Positions 9,867 through 19,756 of a stretch of 64,000 bases of DNA are shown here, in pieces. Origin of the DNA: Bradyrhizobium viridifuturi (lineage in GTDB: Bacteria > Pseudomonadota > Alphaproteobacteria > Rhizobiales > Xanthobacteraceae); assembly GCF_001238275.1 (NCBI RefSeq), contig NZ_LGTB01000014.1, positions 117,874-181,873 on the forward strand. The letters are read 5' to 3'. A program made the position numbers and the translations under genes. Below the pieces are notes generated by a model. That model saw only the letters and a program-made list of their open reading frames with translations, did no database searches and was not told the origin of the DNA. Position 1 is the first letter of the stretch, and each line of letters opens with the position of its first letter.

Positions 9867-11005
9867 ATGCCGTCGAATGCTCCCAACTCCAGCGGATTGC
9901 AGCGCCTGATCGCGCAGCTCGCACCGCTGCTCATTGTCTGCGCCGTGGTGTTCGCGCTCCCGGTGCTGCTCAACAACGACTTCCTGCTCAACAAGGTCGC
10001 GCGCTATCTGGTGCTCGGCATCCTCACGATATCGCTCGGGCTGTCCTGGGGCTTCGGCGGGATCCTCAATCTCGGCCAGGCGATGAGCTTCGGGCTCGGC
10101 TCCTACGCGATGGCGATGGCGCTGAAGCTCAAGACCGTTCCTGTGCATACCGGAGCAAGTGGCCTGCCGGACTTCATGGTCTGGAACAATGTTGCGCATC
10201 TGCCGTGGTTCTGGGAGCCGTTCCGCTCGCTGTCCTTTGCGATCGCCGCGGGCCTGATCGTGCCGGCGCTGGTCGCGGCGGCGCTCGGCTGGTTCATGTT
10301 TCGCGGGCGTGTGACCGGCGTCTACGTCTCGATCATCACGCTCGCCACCATGGTAGTGATCAATCTCGTGATCATCGACCAGCAGAGCTACACCGGCGGG
10401 TTCAACGGCATCACCGATCTCGCCCAGCTCGAGATCTTCGGCGTCGCCTTCGATGCCTATGGCCGCGCCACCTATTATCTCGTCGCCGGTTGCGTACTGC
10501 TCAGCCTGCTGGTCGCCTTTGCCTTCACCAAGTCCAAGGCCGGGCTGATCGTGCAGGCGATCCGCGATCATGAGAGCCGGGTGCGCTATTTCGGCTACGA
10601 CGTCGCGCTCTACCAGATCTTCGTGTTCGCGCTGTCGGCGGCGATCGCGGGCCTGGCCGGTATGCTCTACACGGTCGTGATGGAGTTCGCTTCGCCGACC
10701 TTCCTCGGCGTGCAGCTATCGCTGTCAGTGTGGTTTGGTGCGCCGTCGGCGGCCGGCAAAGCCTGGTCGGGGCGTTCCTCGGCGCCGTGCTGGTGGCGGG
10801 CATGCAGGGCGCGCTGTCGGAATCCGCGGCCTTCCTCGAAACCTGGACGCTGGTGATGGGCGCGCTGTTCGTGCTCGTCGTGCTGTTCCTGCCGAAGGGT
10901 CTCGCCGGCCTAGCGCAAGTCATCCTGCGCTGGATCGTGCAGCGCCGCCAGGCCGCCAGCGGCCGCGTCGCGCAAGGCGTCGGCCAGACGGAGGGCAGCA
11001 CATGA
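9867..11005 (+). CDS. ABC transporter permease, LivM/UrtC type (one-base frame break near 10730)
   Basis: The second membrane subunit of the amide transporter, about 379 residues when the frame break is bridged. The first frame (9867 to about 10730) carries YLVLGILTISLGLSWGFGG, LNLGQAMSFGLGSYA and the FGVAFDAYGRATYYL loop. After 10730 it goes out of frame, while the next frame reads VVWCAVGGRQSLVGAFLGA and runs to 11005, exactly the expected continuation. One extra base between 10728 and 10733 restores a normal LivM/UrtC protein. A sequencing indel is more likely than decay because nothing else is damaged. The stop overlaps the next ATG (ATGA). Confidence 0.82.
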
Positions 11006-11754
11006 GCTCGCATCTCGATCTCCGCGACGTCTCGGTCAGCTTCAACGGTTTCAAGGCGCTCAACGCGCTCAACATGAGCGTGCGCAAGGGCGAGCTGCGC
11101 TGTCTGATCGGGCCGAACGGCGCCGGCAAGACCACGGCGCTGGACATCATCTGCGGCAAGGTCAAGCCGAGCAGCGGCACCGTCAGTTTTGACGGCACCG
11201 CGCTACAGGATCTCGAGGAATACGAGATCGCCCGCGCCGGCGTCGGCCGCAAGTTCCAGGTGCCGAGTGTGTTCCGCGAGCTCTCGGTCAGCGACAATCT
11301 CGAAGTGGCGCGGGCGCGCCGCACTTCGGTGCTGGGCAATCTGCGCTGGAACACCGGCAATTCCGGGCGCGAAGACATCGAACGCCTGGCCGAACTGGTC
11401 GGGCTCACCGAGCAGCTCGACCGGCCGGCGGCCTATCTGTCGCACGGCCAGACCCAGTGGCTGGAGATCGGCATGCTGGTCGCCCAGGACGCCGAGCTGA
11501 TCCTGATGGATGAGCCGACCGCGGGCATGACCGCGCAGGAGACCCGCAAGACCGCCGAATTGTTCGCGCGGCTGAAGGGCAAGCACACGCTGATCGTGGT
11601 CGAGCACGACATGGGTTTTGTGAAAGCGATCGGCGACATCATCTCGGTGATGCATATGGGCCAGATGCTGGCTGAAGGCACCGCGGCGGAAGTGGAGGCA
11701 CATCCGGAAGTGCGCCGCGCCTATTTGGGATCGGGAGGCATCAGCCATGCTTGA
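11002..11754 (+). CDS. ABC transporter ATPase, LivG/UrtD type
   Basis: A 250-residue ATP-binding subunit. Walker A is GPNGAGKTT, the signature region is YLSHGQTQWLEIGM (the SHGQxQWLEIGM form is typical of UrtD), Walker B is LILMDEPTAGM, and the switch histidine lies in VVEHDMGFV. It begins with ATG overlapping the permease stop, and its own end overlaps the LivF-type start by eight bases, so the operon is tightly packed. It should act as a heterodimer with the next gene product. Confidence 0.92.
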   Translation: MSSHLDLRDVSVSFNGFKALNALNMSVRKGELRCLIGPNGAGKTTALDIICGKVKPSSGTVSFDGTALQDLEEYEIARAGVGRKFQVPSVFRELSVSDNLEVARARRTSVLGNLRWNTGNSGREDIERLAELVGLTEQLDRPAAYLSHGQTQWLEIGMLVAQDAELILMDEPTAGMTAQETRKTAELFARLKGKHTLIVVEHDMGFVKAIGDIISVMHMGQMLAEGTAAEVEAHPEVRRAYLGSGGISHA

Positions 11755-12438
11755 GCTGACCGACGTCGACGCGTTCTACGGCAACAGCCGCGCCTTGCAG
11801 GGGATCAACCTGATGGTCGGCAACGGCGAGTTCCTCTCGGTGCTCGGCCGCAACGGCGTCGGCAAGACCACGCTGATGCGCAGCATCCTCGGCCTGATGG
11901 ACCGGGTCACCGGACGTCTTTCGCTCGACGGCGCCGACATCTCGCCGCTGCGGACCTATCAGCGCGCCAAGGCCGGCATCGCCTATGTGCCGCAGGGCCG
12001 CGGCATCCTGCCGAAATTCACCGTGCGGGAGAACCTGACGCTCGGCACCTTCGCAGCGAAATCAGCCAATGGCATCGAGGAATGGGTGCTCGAGCTGTTT
12101 CCGGTGCTCAAGGACTTCCTCAATCGCTACGGCGGCAATCTCTCCGGCGGCCAGCAGCAGCAGCTCGCGATCGCGCGTGCGCTGCTGGCCCAGCCCAAGG
12201 TCATCCTGCTGGACGAGCCGACCGAGGGCATCCAGCCAAACATCGTCGAGCAGATCGAGGACGTGATCACGCGCCTCAATCGCGACGCGGCATCACGGTC
12301 GTGCTGGTCGAACAGAATGTCGCGTTCGCGCGGCGTGCGTCTCACCGCTTCGCGCTGCTCGAAAAGGGACGCGTCGTCGCCAAGGGCGCGATCGGTGAGC
12401 TCACCGATGATCTCATCCAGCTGCACATGGCCGTGTAG
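11747..12438 (+). CDS. ABC transporter ATPase, LivF/UrtE type (one-base frame break near 12290)
   Basis: The second ATPase subunit, about 230 residues after bridging a break. It has Walker A GRNGVGKTTL, the UrtE-like IAYVPQGRGILPKFTVREN, signature LSGGQQQQLAIARAL and Walker B VILLDEPTEGIQPN. At about 12290 the frame fails inside the sequence coding for the loop before the switch histidine segment. The neighbouring frame continues GITVVLVEQNVAFARRASHR to a stop at 12438, the normal family ending. Adding one G to the GG at 12289-12290 restores the protein. A long read-through frame to 12607 is an artefact of the break. Confidence 0.82.
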
Positions 12439-12471
12439 CGGGAATTATCGTTCAAGAAAGGGAGTCGAGAC

Positions 12472-13509
12472 ATGTTGCATGGAGATATATCGAGCAGCAA
12501 GGACACGGTCGGCGTTGCCGTGGTCAATTACAAGATGCCGCGTCTGCACACCAAGGCCGAGGTGCTGGATAACGCGCGCAACATCGCCAAGATGGTCGAG
12601 GGCATGAAGCTCGGCCTGCCGGGCATGGATCTCGTGATCTTCCCGGAATACTCGACCCACGGCATCATGTACGACTCCAAGGAGATGTACGAGACGGCGT
12701 CGTCGGTGCCGGGCGAGGAAACCCGCATCTTCGCCGACGCCTGCCGCAAGGCCAAGGTCTGGGGCGTGTTCTCGCTGACCGGCGAGCGCCACGAGGAGCA
12801 CCCCAACAAGGCTCCGTACAACACCCTGATCCTGATGAACGACAAGGGCGAGATCGTCCAGAAGTATCGCAAGATCATGCCGTGGGTGCCGATCGAGGGC
12901 TGGTATCCGGGCGACTGCACCTACGTCTCGGAGGGGCCGAAGGGCCTGAAGATCAGCCTGATCATCTGCGACGACGGCAACTACCCGGAGATCTGGCGTG
13001 ACTGCGCGATGCGCGGCGCCGAGTTGATCGTCCGCTGCCAGGGCTACATGTATCCGGCCAAGGAACAGCAGATCCAGATCTCGAAGTCGATGGCCTGGGC
13101 CAACAACTGCTACGTCGCGGTCGCCAACGCCTCCGGCTTCGACGGCGTCTATTCCTACTTCGGCCATTCGGCGCTGATCGGCTTCGACGGAAGGACGCTC
13201 GGCGAGTGCGGCACCGAGGAGAACGGCATCCAGTACGCCCAGCTCTCGGTGTCGCTGATCCGCGACGCCCGCCGCAACATGCAGTCGCAGAACCATCTCT
13301 TCAAGCTGATGCACCGCGGCTACACCGGCTTGATCAACTCCGGCGACGGCGACCGCGGCCACGCGGTCTGCCCGTACACCTTCTACAAGAACTGGATCAC
13401 GGACCCGGAGGGGACGCGGGAGATGGTCGAGGCCATGACCCGTCCGACCGTCGGGACGGATGAATGCCCGATCGAGGGCATCCCGAACCAGAAAGTCGCA
13501 CATCGTTGA
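12472..13509 (+). CDS. amiE: Aliphatic amidase
   Basis: A 345-residue nitrilase-superfamily amidase, almost the length of Pseudomonas aeruginosa AmiE (346) and strongly alike from the first residues ([19 protein letters not shown]). It hydrolyses short aliphatic amides such as acetamide to the acid and ammonia in the cytoplasm. The catalytic triad is visible: Glu59 in VIFPEYS, the lysine in KYRKIMPW and the cysteine in [12 protein letters not shown]. AmiE is preferred over formamidase AmiF on overall resemblance. It follows the transporter genes by 33 bases with an AAAGGGAG ribosome site and is probably in the same AmiR-controlled transcript. Confidence 0.93.
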   Translation: MLHGDISSSKDTVGVAVVNYKMPRLHTKAEVLDNARNIAKMVEGMKLGLPGMDLVIFPEYSTHGIMYDSKEMYETASSVPGEETRIFADACRKAKVWGVFSLTGERHEEHPNKAPYNTLILMNDKGEIVQKYRKIMPWVPIEGWYPGDCTYVSEGPKGLKISLIICDDGNYPEIWRDCAMRGAELIVRCQGYMYPAKEQQIQISKSMAWANNCYVAVANASGFDGVYSYFGHSALIGFDGRTLGECGTEENGIQYAQLSVSLIRDARRNMQSQNHLFKLMHRGYTGLINSGDGDRGHAVCPYTFYKNWITDPEGTREMVEAMTRPTVGTDECPIEGIPNQKVAHR

Positions 13510-13525
13510 TTTGAGAAGCCAGGCT

Positions 13526-13551
13526 GTGCCGGCGCGATCATGCGCCGGCAC
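13526..13551 (+). other. Intercistronic hairpin after amiE
   Basis: A perfect 10-base stem, GTGCCGGCGC with GCGCCGGCAC, around the loop GATCAT, between amiE and the permease gene. No T run follows, so it is more likely an RNA-stabilising or partial-attenuation element than a full terminator. Confidence 0.6.
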
Positions 13552-13588
13552 GTTCTCAAAACTGTTGCAAGGGGAAGCGGGGGTTACC

Positions 13589-14923
13589 ATGAGCAGCCAA
13601 GCGAATAGCGGTATCGTTCACCAGACCGAGGGACAGATCGACGACCTTCTTGGTCATGAATTCGAGCACGAGCCGGTGCCGATCAGCGCCCGGCGCAGCG
13701 CCTTCTCGGTCACCATGGTGTGGCTAGGCTTTCCGATGATCATCACCGGCGCGATGACCGGTTCGCTGCTGGTGCTGGGCATGGGGTTCAAGAATGCGCT
13801 GGTGGCGATGATCATCGGCAATTTGATCATGTTCGCCTATGTCGGTGCGCTTGGCCTGATCGGCACGCGGAAGGGCATGAACTTCGCGCTGATCGCCAGC
13901 ATCGTATTCGGCAGGAAGGGGTATGTGCTGGCGTCGGGCCTGCTGTCGACCCTGCTGCTCGGCTGGTATGCGGTGCAGACCGGGATCACCGGCGCACTGA
14001 TCTCCTCGACCTACGGCCTCAACTATGTGGCGATGACCATCGTCGCCGGCGTGCTCTATATCGGGATCACCTTCGTCGGGGTGAAGGGACTGCACTATAT
14101 CGGGCTGGCGTCGGTGCCGCTGTTCGTCGTGCTCGGCCTCTGGGTTGCCGCTGATGCCGCGTCGACCACGACGTCGGCTGCGATCTTCAGCTATGCCGGC
14201 AACAATGGCGTCGCCAGCATGTCGATGGGCGTCGGCCTCACCGTGGTGCTGGCGCTGTTCATCGACGCCGGAACGGTGACGGCGGACTTCAACCGCTGGG
14301 CACCGAGTCCGGGAGCGTCGCTGTTCGCCACGTTCAGCGCGTTTCCGTTCGCCAACCTGGTGGCGATGCTGGTCGGCGGCGTGATGACGGCGGCGCTCGC
14401 CGTGCCGAACGCCAATCCATTCGGTGTCGACAACATGTTCGGCTTCATGAACGGCAAGCAGCTGACCTGGCTCAGCATCCTCGCCTTCATCTTCCTCTAC
14501 ACCAATCTCGGCTCGGTGTGCTCACACTGTCTTTACAATGCGGCGACCGGCTGGTCGCGCATTCTCGGCACCAACATGCGGCTGATGGCCGTGATCCTCG
14601 GCGCCATCGGTATCGTCGTGGCGGCAGGCAACGTCTGGGCGTTCTTCATCCAGTGGCTGTCGCTGCTCGGCATCCTGGTGCCGCCGATCGGCGCCATCAT
14701 CCTGGTCGATCAATATCTGCTGCGCACCGAGGCGCGTGCGGATGTCGACTGGCGCGCGAAGCCCTTCATTGCCTGGGGCATCGGGTCGCTGTGCGCTTTT
14801 GCGGTTGAAAACCTGATGCCGGGGCTGTCCACTGCGATCTCAGCCGCGCTGGTCGCCGGCATCGTGTACGGGGCGATCGCGCGGATGGACTCCTCGACCG
14901 AAAAGGTGGCGCGTCCCGCCTAA
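13589..14923 (+). CDS. NCS1-family permease (cytosine/purine/allantoin type)
   Basis: A 444-residue membrane protein with about twelve transmembrane segments after a 45-residue polar N-terminus. NCS1 features include FEHEPVPISARRSAFSVTMVW, the MGFKNALVAMIIGNL helix pair, and the DFNRWAPSPGASL segment in the middle, like the DxxRW/Y element of CodB-type carriers. It probably imports a small nitrogenous compound by cation symport. Its place between amiE and a hydrolase suggests a substrate linked to amide nitrogen, but the ligand cannot be read from sequence. The ATG at 13589 follows GGGGAAGCGGGGG. Confidence 0.85.
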   Translation: MSSQANSGIVHQTEGQIDDLLGHEFEHEPVPISARRSAFSVTMVWLGFPMIITGAMTGSLLVLGMGFKNALVAMIIGNLIMFAYVGALGLIGTRKGMNFALIASIVFGRKGYVLASGLLSTLLLGWYAVQTGITGALISSTYGLNYVAMTIVAGVLYIGITFVGVKGLHYIGLASVPLFVVLGLWVAADAASTTTSAAIFSYAGNNGVASMSMGVGLTVVLALFIDAGTVTADFNRWAPSPGASLFATFSAFPFANLVAMLVGGVMTAALAVPNANPFGVDNMFGFMNGKQLTWLSILAFIFLYTNLGSVCSHCLYNAATGWSRILGTNMRLMAVILGAIGIVVAAGNVWAFFIQWLSLLGILVPPIGAIILVDQYLLRTEARADVDWRAKPFIAWGIGSLCAFAVENLMPGLSTAISAALVAGIVYGAIARMDSSTEKVARPA

Positions 14924-14957
14924 GCGATCAGCTCAATCAAGCAAGAAGGGTACATCA

Positions 14958-15977
14958 ATGAGCGTCGACTATCAGATCTATGATCTCGGCAATTTGACTT
15001 TGCAGCGCGGCGCGACCCTCCGCGACTGCAAGCTTGCCTACAAGACGTTTGGCCAGCTCAACGCGGCCAAGGACAATGTGATCGTCTATCCGACCTGGTA
15101 CTCCGGTCAGCACTACGACAATGAATGGCTGATCGGGCCGGGCATGGCGCTCGATCCGGCGAAGTACTTCATCATCATTCCGAACATGCTGGGCAACGGC
15201 CTGTCGTCGTCGCCGAGCAACACGCCGGAGCCCTATAACGGACCGCGATTTCCGCAGGTGACGGCCTATGACAATGTTCGCGCTCAGCACCGGCTGGTGA
15301 CCGAGAAATTCGGCATCAAGCACATCCGCTTGGTGGTCGGATGGTCGATGGGCGCGTTGCAGACGTTCCATTGGGGCGCGCTTTACCCTGACATGATGGA
15401 CCTGCTGGCGCCGTTCTGCGGCTCGGCGAAATGTTCGCGGCACAATTATGTGTTCCTCGAAGGCGTCAAGGCTGCGCTCACGGCGGACGCCGCGTGGAAG
15501 GAGGGCTGGTACACCGACAAGCCGGCCCGCGGCCTGCGCGCCGCCGCGCGGGTGTATGCGGGCTGGGGCTTCTCGCAGGCGTTCTATCGCGAGCAACTCG
15601 ACATCAAGACGATGGGCTATTCGTCGCTGGAGGATTTCCTGGTGGCGTTCTGGGAGGGCTTCTTCCTGCCGAAGGATCCCAACAACTTGCTCACCATGCT
15701 GTGGACCTGGCAGAACGGCGACATCAGCGCCAACGAGATCTACAACGGCGACTTCAAGGCTGCGCTGCGGGCGATCAAGGCCAAGACCTATGTCATGCCG
15801 GGGCAGACCGATCTCTACTTCCCGCCTGAAGACAGCGAGAACGAGGTCGCGAACATGCCGAACGCCAAGTTCGTGCCGGTGCCGTCGATCTGGGGCCACT
15901 TCGCGGGCGGGCCGGGGACGAATCCGGTCGATGTCGCCTTCATCGATGGCAAGCTTAGGGAATTGCTCGCATCGTGA
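14958..15977 (+). CDS. Alpha/beta hydrolase, homoserine O-acetyltransferase-like
   Basis: A 339-residue alpha/beta-fold enzyme of the MetX-like group. The nucleophile elbow is [10 protein letters not shown] (serine), the acid is likely in [13 protein letters not shown] and the histidine in [10 protein letters not shown]. The N-terminus ([23 protein letters not shown]) also matches MetX-like hydrolases. True MetX enzymes make methionine, but a stand-alone copy in an amide operon is more likely a hydrolase or acyltransferase acting on a substrate of this pathway. It lies 34 bases after the permease gene. Confidence 0.78.
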   Translation: MSVDYQIYDLGNLTLQRGATLRDCKLAYKTFGQLNAAKDNVIVYPTWYSGQHYDNEWLIGPGMALDPAKYFIIIPNMLGNGLSSSPSNTPEPYNGPRFPQVTAYDNVRAQHRLVTEKFGIKHIRLVVGWSMGALQTFHWGALYPDMMDLLAPFCGSAKCSRHNYVFLEGVKAALTADAAWKEGWYTDKPARGLRAAARVYAGWGFSQAFYREQLDIKTMGYSSLEDFLVAFWEGFFLPKDPNNLLTMLWTWQNGDISANEIYNGDFKAALRAIKAKTYVMPGQTDLYFPPEDSENEVANMPNAKFVPVPSIWGHFAGGPGTNPVDVAFIDGKLRELLAS

Positions 15978-16011
15978 TCTCGAACGATTGCGAACGGCTG
16001 CCTGCGCGATC

Positions 16012-16839
16012 ATGGGAGGCGTGAGCTTGTCCAATCCCGCTCTGCTGCTCGACCAGTACCGCATCCGGCAGGAGCCGTATTACCGGCCGCTTAGGGATGA
16101 GGTCGAACTGTTCGGTGCGGCCTATGCGAGCCGCATGCCGGTGATGCTGAAAGGCCCCACCGGCTGCGGCAAGACCCGCTTCATCGAGTACATGGCCTGG
16201 CGGCTCGGCCGTCCGCTGATCACGGTCGCCTGTCACGAGGACATGACCGCGGCGGACCTGGTCGGGCGCTGGCTGCTCGATGCGGAGGGAACGGTGTGGA
16301 GCGACGGGCCGCTGACCACGGCCGTTCGTCTTGGCGCGATCTGCTATCTCGACGAGATCGTCGAGGCGCGTCAGGACACCACGGTCGTGATCCATCCTCT
16401 GACCGACGACCGCCGTGTGCTGCCGCTGGAAAAGCGTGGCGAGCTGATCCACGCCCATTCCGACTTCCAGCTCGTGATTTCCTACAATCCGGGCTACCAG
16501 AGTGCGATCAAGGACCTCAAGGAGTCGACCAAGCAGCGCTTTGCGGCGCTGGATTTCGGCTATCCGGACCGCTCGGCGGAGACCGAGGTGGTGTCGCGCG
16601 AGGCCGGCATCGAACCGAACCTTGCCGATCTCCTGGTGAGGATCGCGCAGCATAGCCGCAATCTGAAAGGTCAGGGGCTCGATGAGGGCGCGTCGACCCG
16701 GATGCTGGTCAATGCCGGCCGCTTGATCGGCTGCGGCATCAGCCTCGAGAAGGCCTGCGAGACCACGATCGTGGTCCCGCTGACCGACGATGCGGATACC
16801 AGGAACACGTTGCGCGACGTGATCTCGGCCTCTGCGTGA
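16012..16839 (+). CDS. MoxR-family AAA+ ATPase (CbbQ/NirQ/NorQ type)
   Basis: A 275-residue AAA+ ATPase. Walker A GPTGCGKT is at about 48-55, Walker B is [10 protein letters not shown], and sensor-type segments include [10 protein letters not shown] and [11 protein letters not shown]. CbbQ/NorQ proteins team with a von Willebrand factor A protein (CbbO/NorD) to remodel or activate a metalloenzyme; the VWA partner follows here with overlapping stop and start. What the pair acts on in this operon is not known. The P. aeruginosa ami operon also contains a AAA+ gene (amiB), an interesting parallel but a different family. ATG 16012 is used; a TTG at 16027 has the better-spaced GGGAGG. Confidence 0.88.
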   Translation: MGGVSLSNPALLLDQYRIRQEPYYRPLRDEVELFGAAYASRMPVMLKGPTGCGKTRFIEYMAWRLGRPLITVACHEDMTAADLVGRWLLDAEGTVWSDGPLTTAVRLGAICYLDEIVEARQDTTVVIHPLTDDRRVLPLEKRGELIHAHSDFQLVISYNPGYQSAIKDLKESTKQRFAALDFGYPDRSAETEVVSREAGIEPNLADLLVRIAQHSRNLKGQGLDEGASTRMLVNAGRLIGCGISLEKACETTIVVPLTDDADTRNTLRDVISASA

Positions 16840-19141
16840 ACGGGCGCTCACAGGTGGCCGTCGCGCAAATCAGTTCGCTCGATAGCTTCCGGTCCGGACG
16901 CCGGCTCGCGGCGCTGCTGCGCGGCCACGATGAGATCGGCTCGGCCGTGCAGGCGGCGCGGGCCGCATTGCAACGCGCAGGGTCGATCGATCACCTCGCG
17001 GCCTGGGATGAGGTGGTGCACGTCCTGTTCGGCGGCAATCTTGGCCACGCCGTGGTCTTGGTCTTTCTGCAACTGTCGGAGCAATGGCCGGCGCAGCGGT
17101 CGACCGATGATCTGATCGCGATCGGGCGCGCCGCAGGCGATATCGGCCGCGGCGCCGGCAGCCGCGCCGCTCATGCGTTGCTGATCGAATTGTCCAAGGT
17201 GCTGCCGCGGCTTGTCGGTGCCGGAGGACTCACCGCGGTTCTCGCCGCGCTTGGCCAACTCGCAAATGGTGGCCCGGAATCGGTGGGCCTTGCGATCGGC
17301 CGGCTGGAGCCGCTGCTCGTGCACGCCGGCGGTGAGGATTTCGCCGCCTGGGTGTCTGCCGGCTTGCGCGCGAGCGGCGGCCGGGCATCGCGGCGGCGCG
17401 CTTATTTCGCGCTCGACGATCCGCTTTCGGCACGGCTGTTCGCCGTCGGTCGCACCGGCGATGATTTTGCCCGGCTCGAGAAGCGTCTCGCTGCAACGAC
17501 GCTTGCGCTGTGGAACAGAAGGCCGCGCTTCCGCAAGCTTGCCATGGCACCGACGCCGGTGCCGCGGCGCACTTCGCTCGCCGCCGGCTTCATCGGCCTC
17601 CCGGAGACCTTTCCCGGCTTCGCGGGCGAGGCGGCGGACACGGTCTATCTCGCGGCGGTCGCGCATGCCGGAGCCCACTTGGTGCATTCCAATGTGCGCT
17701 TTCCCGTGGGACGGCTGAAGGCGTTGCAGATCGCGCTGGTCTCGCTGATCGAGGATGCCAGGGTCGAGACGCTGGCGCTGCGCGAGATGCCCGGGCTGCG
17801 CCGGCTGTGGCTGCCGTTTCATAGCGCGACGCCCTCCGGTCAGGCAACCGCGGCGGGACTGATGATGCGATTGGCGCGGGCGCTGATCGATCCCAACTAT
17901 CAGGATCCGGATGCGTGGGTGACCAAGGGACGACAGTTGTTTGCCGATGCCGCCGGCCGCTGCACGGATCCCGCCATCAGCCGCGAGATCGGCGGACTGC
18001 TCGGCAACGACATCGGGCAGATGCGGCTGCAGTTCAACGCCAAGAGCTACGTCTCGAACCGGCGTACCGCGACGACAATCTGGCGCTGTGGGATTTTGGC
18101 GATCAGCCGGACAGTCCGACCGAGACCATCGAACTTGCGGTCGATTCCGTGCGCGTGGAGCGTCGCGAGGACGCCGATGGACAGTCCACCGACGACAACG
18201 CAAGGCCCGACGAGACGCTGCGTGCGAAGGCCGCCGCGGTGACGCTGCTCGACGGATTTCCGGTCGCGACCTATCCGGAATGGGATTATGCCGCGCGGAC
18301 CGAGCGGGCCGACTGGACAACGATCCTGGAGGCTGATGCCGTCGTCTCCGCGCGGCCGTTCGAACTGCCGACGGACACTGAGACGACCCGCTGGATCACG
18401 CGGTTGACCCGCGATGCGTCGATCGGCCGCCGGATCAGGCACAAGGCCCAGCGCGACGGCGAGGCGCTCGACACCGACGCGGCGATTGCGCTGACCATCG
18501 AGCGTCGCGCCGGCAGCATCAGCGAGCCAAGGGTCTACCAGCGCGATGCGCCGGGACCGCGTGATCTCGCCATTCTGCTGCTGCTCGACCTGTCGCAATC
18601 GACCGCCGACCGCGACCGCCGTGGCCGCACGGTTCTCGAGGTCGAGCGCAAGGCGGCCGCGATCATGGCAGCGGCGGTCGAGGCCGCCAATGATGCGATC
18701 GCGGTGCATGGCTTCAGCTCCGACGGCCGCGAGCGGGTGCGCTATCTGCGCGTCAAGGGCTTTGAGGAGCCGATGGATGCCGTGGTGCGCTCGCGTCTCG
18801 CGGGGCTTGGCAGCAGCCATTCCACCCGGCTTGGTGCGGCCTTGCGCCACGCCGGGGACTACCTTGAGGGACGACGCGCGTTCCGCAAGGTGCTGCTGGT
18901 CCTCACCGATGGCGAGCCGTCCGACGTCGATGTGCCGGATCCGCAATATCTCGTGGAGGACGCGCGCCGGGCCGCGCAGCAATTGCGGCGGCGTGGCACC
19001 GATATTTTTGCTTTCGGTGTCGGAGAACACCGATTTCCCCAGCTCGATCGCATTTTCGGCGAGCGCCATGCGCTCCGGGTACCGCGCATCGAGGTGCTGC
19101 CGCACCGGGTGATGCAGCTCTACGCGGAACTGAAGAAATAG
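16836..19141 (+). CDS. VWA-domain protein, NorD/CbbO-like (one-base frame break near 18060)
   Basis: The partner of the MoxR ATPase, about 768 residues when the break is bridged. The N-terminal and middle parts (16836 to about 18060) resemble NorD, including [16 protein letters not shown] and [20 protein letters not shown]. The second part (about 18062-19141) ends in a VWA domain with a complete MIDAS: DLSQS at 18587, a conserved threonine, and TDGEPSD near 18906. The frame is lost at CC (18059-18060); one extra C gives an [13 protein letters not shown] continuation. The GTG start overlaps the ATPase stop. The protein probably presents client proteins to the ATPase through a metal-bound VWA domain. 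Confidence 0.83.
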
Positions 19142-19203
19142 AGAGTGCCGCCGTCGAGCTGCCGGCGACCTCCCGCGCGCCTACGCACCGCTGTTCTTGT
19201 CGA

Positions 19204-19476
19204 TTGTGCTTTTTGATCTGTCTTTGCCTGTTGAGCGCCGGTGCCGACCTCGCGATGGGACAAGAGAGCCTGAACGCCTCGGCGGCGCGCCCTGAGCGAA
19301 GCCTCGAACACGGCGGGGGCCGCGACGGTGGTGGTGATGAGCAGAAGCGTCGCGGCAGCGACAAGCAGAGCCAGTACGATCCGAACAGCGCCTTTCAGGT
19401 GATCGGCGACGGCCAATTGACGGCGGAGCAGATGAAGAAGCTGACGCCGGACGAGCGGCGCCAGGTTGTGAACTAA
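19204..19476 (+). CDS. Small hypothetical secreted protein
   Basis: A possible 90-residue protein starting at TTG with a short hydrophobic cysteine-rich N-terminus (CFLICLCLLSAGADLA), then a glycine/arginine/glutamate-rich middle and a tail with GQLTAEQMKKLTPDERRQ. The tail looks like genuine protein sequence, but the start is weak and no family is recognised. It lies 62 bases after the VWA gene. Confidence 0.35.
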   Translation: MCFLICLCLLSAGADLAMGQESLNASAARPERSLEHGGGRDGGGDEQKRRGSDKQSQYDPNSAFQVIGDGQLTAEQMKKLTPDERRQVVN

Positions 19477-19524
19477 TGCATGATCCGGAAACGTGCGAAG
19501 CGGTTTTCCGAAGAGACCATGCTC
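19477..19524 (+). repeat. Dispersed intergenic repeat, copy 1 (GCATGATCCGGAAA type)
   Basis: A 48-base palindrome-like element. Its two ends, TGCATGATCCGGAAA and CGAAGAGACCATGCTC, match in inverted orientation the element at 57732-57779. Related sequences are widespread between genes in Bradyrhizobium and relatives (recollection, not searched). It starts at the stop of the small ORF. Confidence 0.6.
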
Positions 19525-19756
19525 AAACAGAGAGCTAACGCGCGATGGCCTGACGTGCAGGTTCCGCTTCATCTCGCCCGCATTTGCGGGCGGGCGGCGC
19601 TTTGCACAATTTCGGAATATTAGAAGAATATCCCTGAGTTGCCCGACGAGTCAAGTTGCTCCATCGAACGCCCGCGGCCGCCGGCTCCTTTGCATGGGGT
19701 TGTTTTCGATATTTTGGCAGCGTGCACCTGCGGCCGCAGGGCTTCGGCGACACCGG
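19525..19756. other. Convergent intergenic region with a GC hairpin
   Basis: Lies between the small plus-strand ORF and the end of the minus-strand AmiR-like gene. It contains a hairpin, CGCCCGC-ATTT-GCGGGCG (19575-19592), which may help termination, and a NotI-like palindrome GCGGCCGC near 19730. No gene seen. Confidence 0.4.

Noticed and set aside
10725..10735. Programmed ribosomal frameshift in the LivM-type permease gene
   Set aside because: No slippery heptamer or downstream structure stands out, and five other unrelated genes show the same one-base loss.
12445..13590. 381-codon open frame on the minus strand
   Set aside because: Antisense to amiE, whose identity is certain.
14958..15977. 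metX (homoserine O-acetyltransferase) as gene name
   Set aside because: The fold is MetX-like, but the amide-operon setting and lack of methionine genes argue against that role, so no symbol is given.
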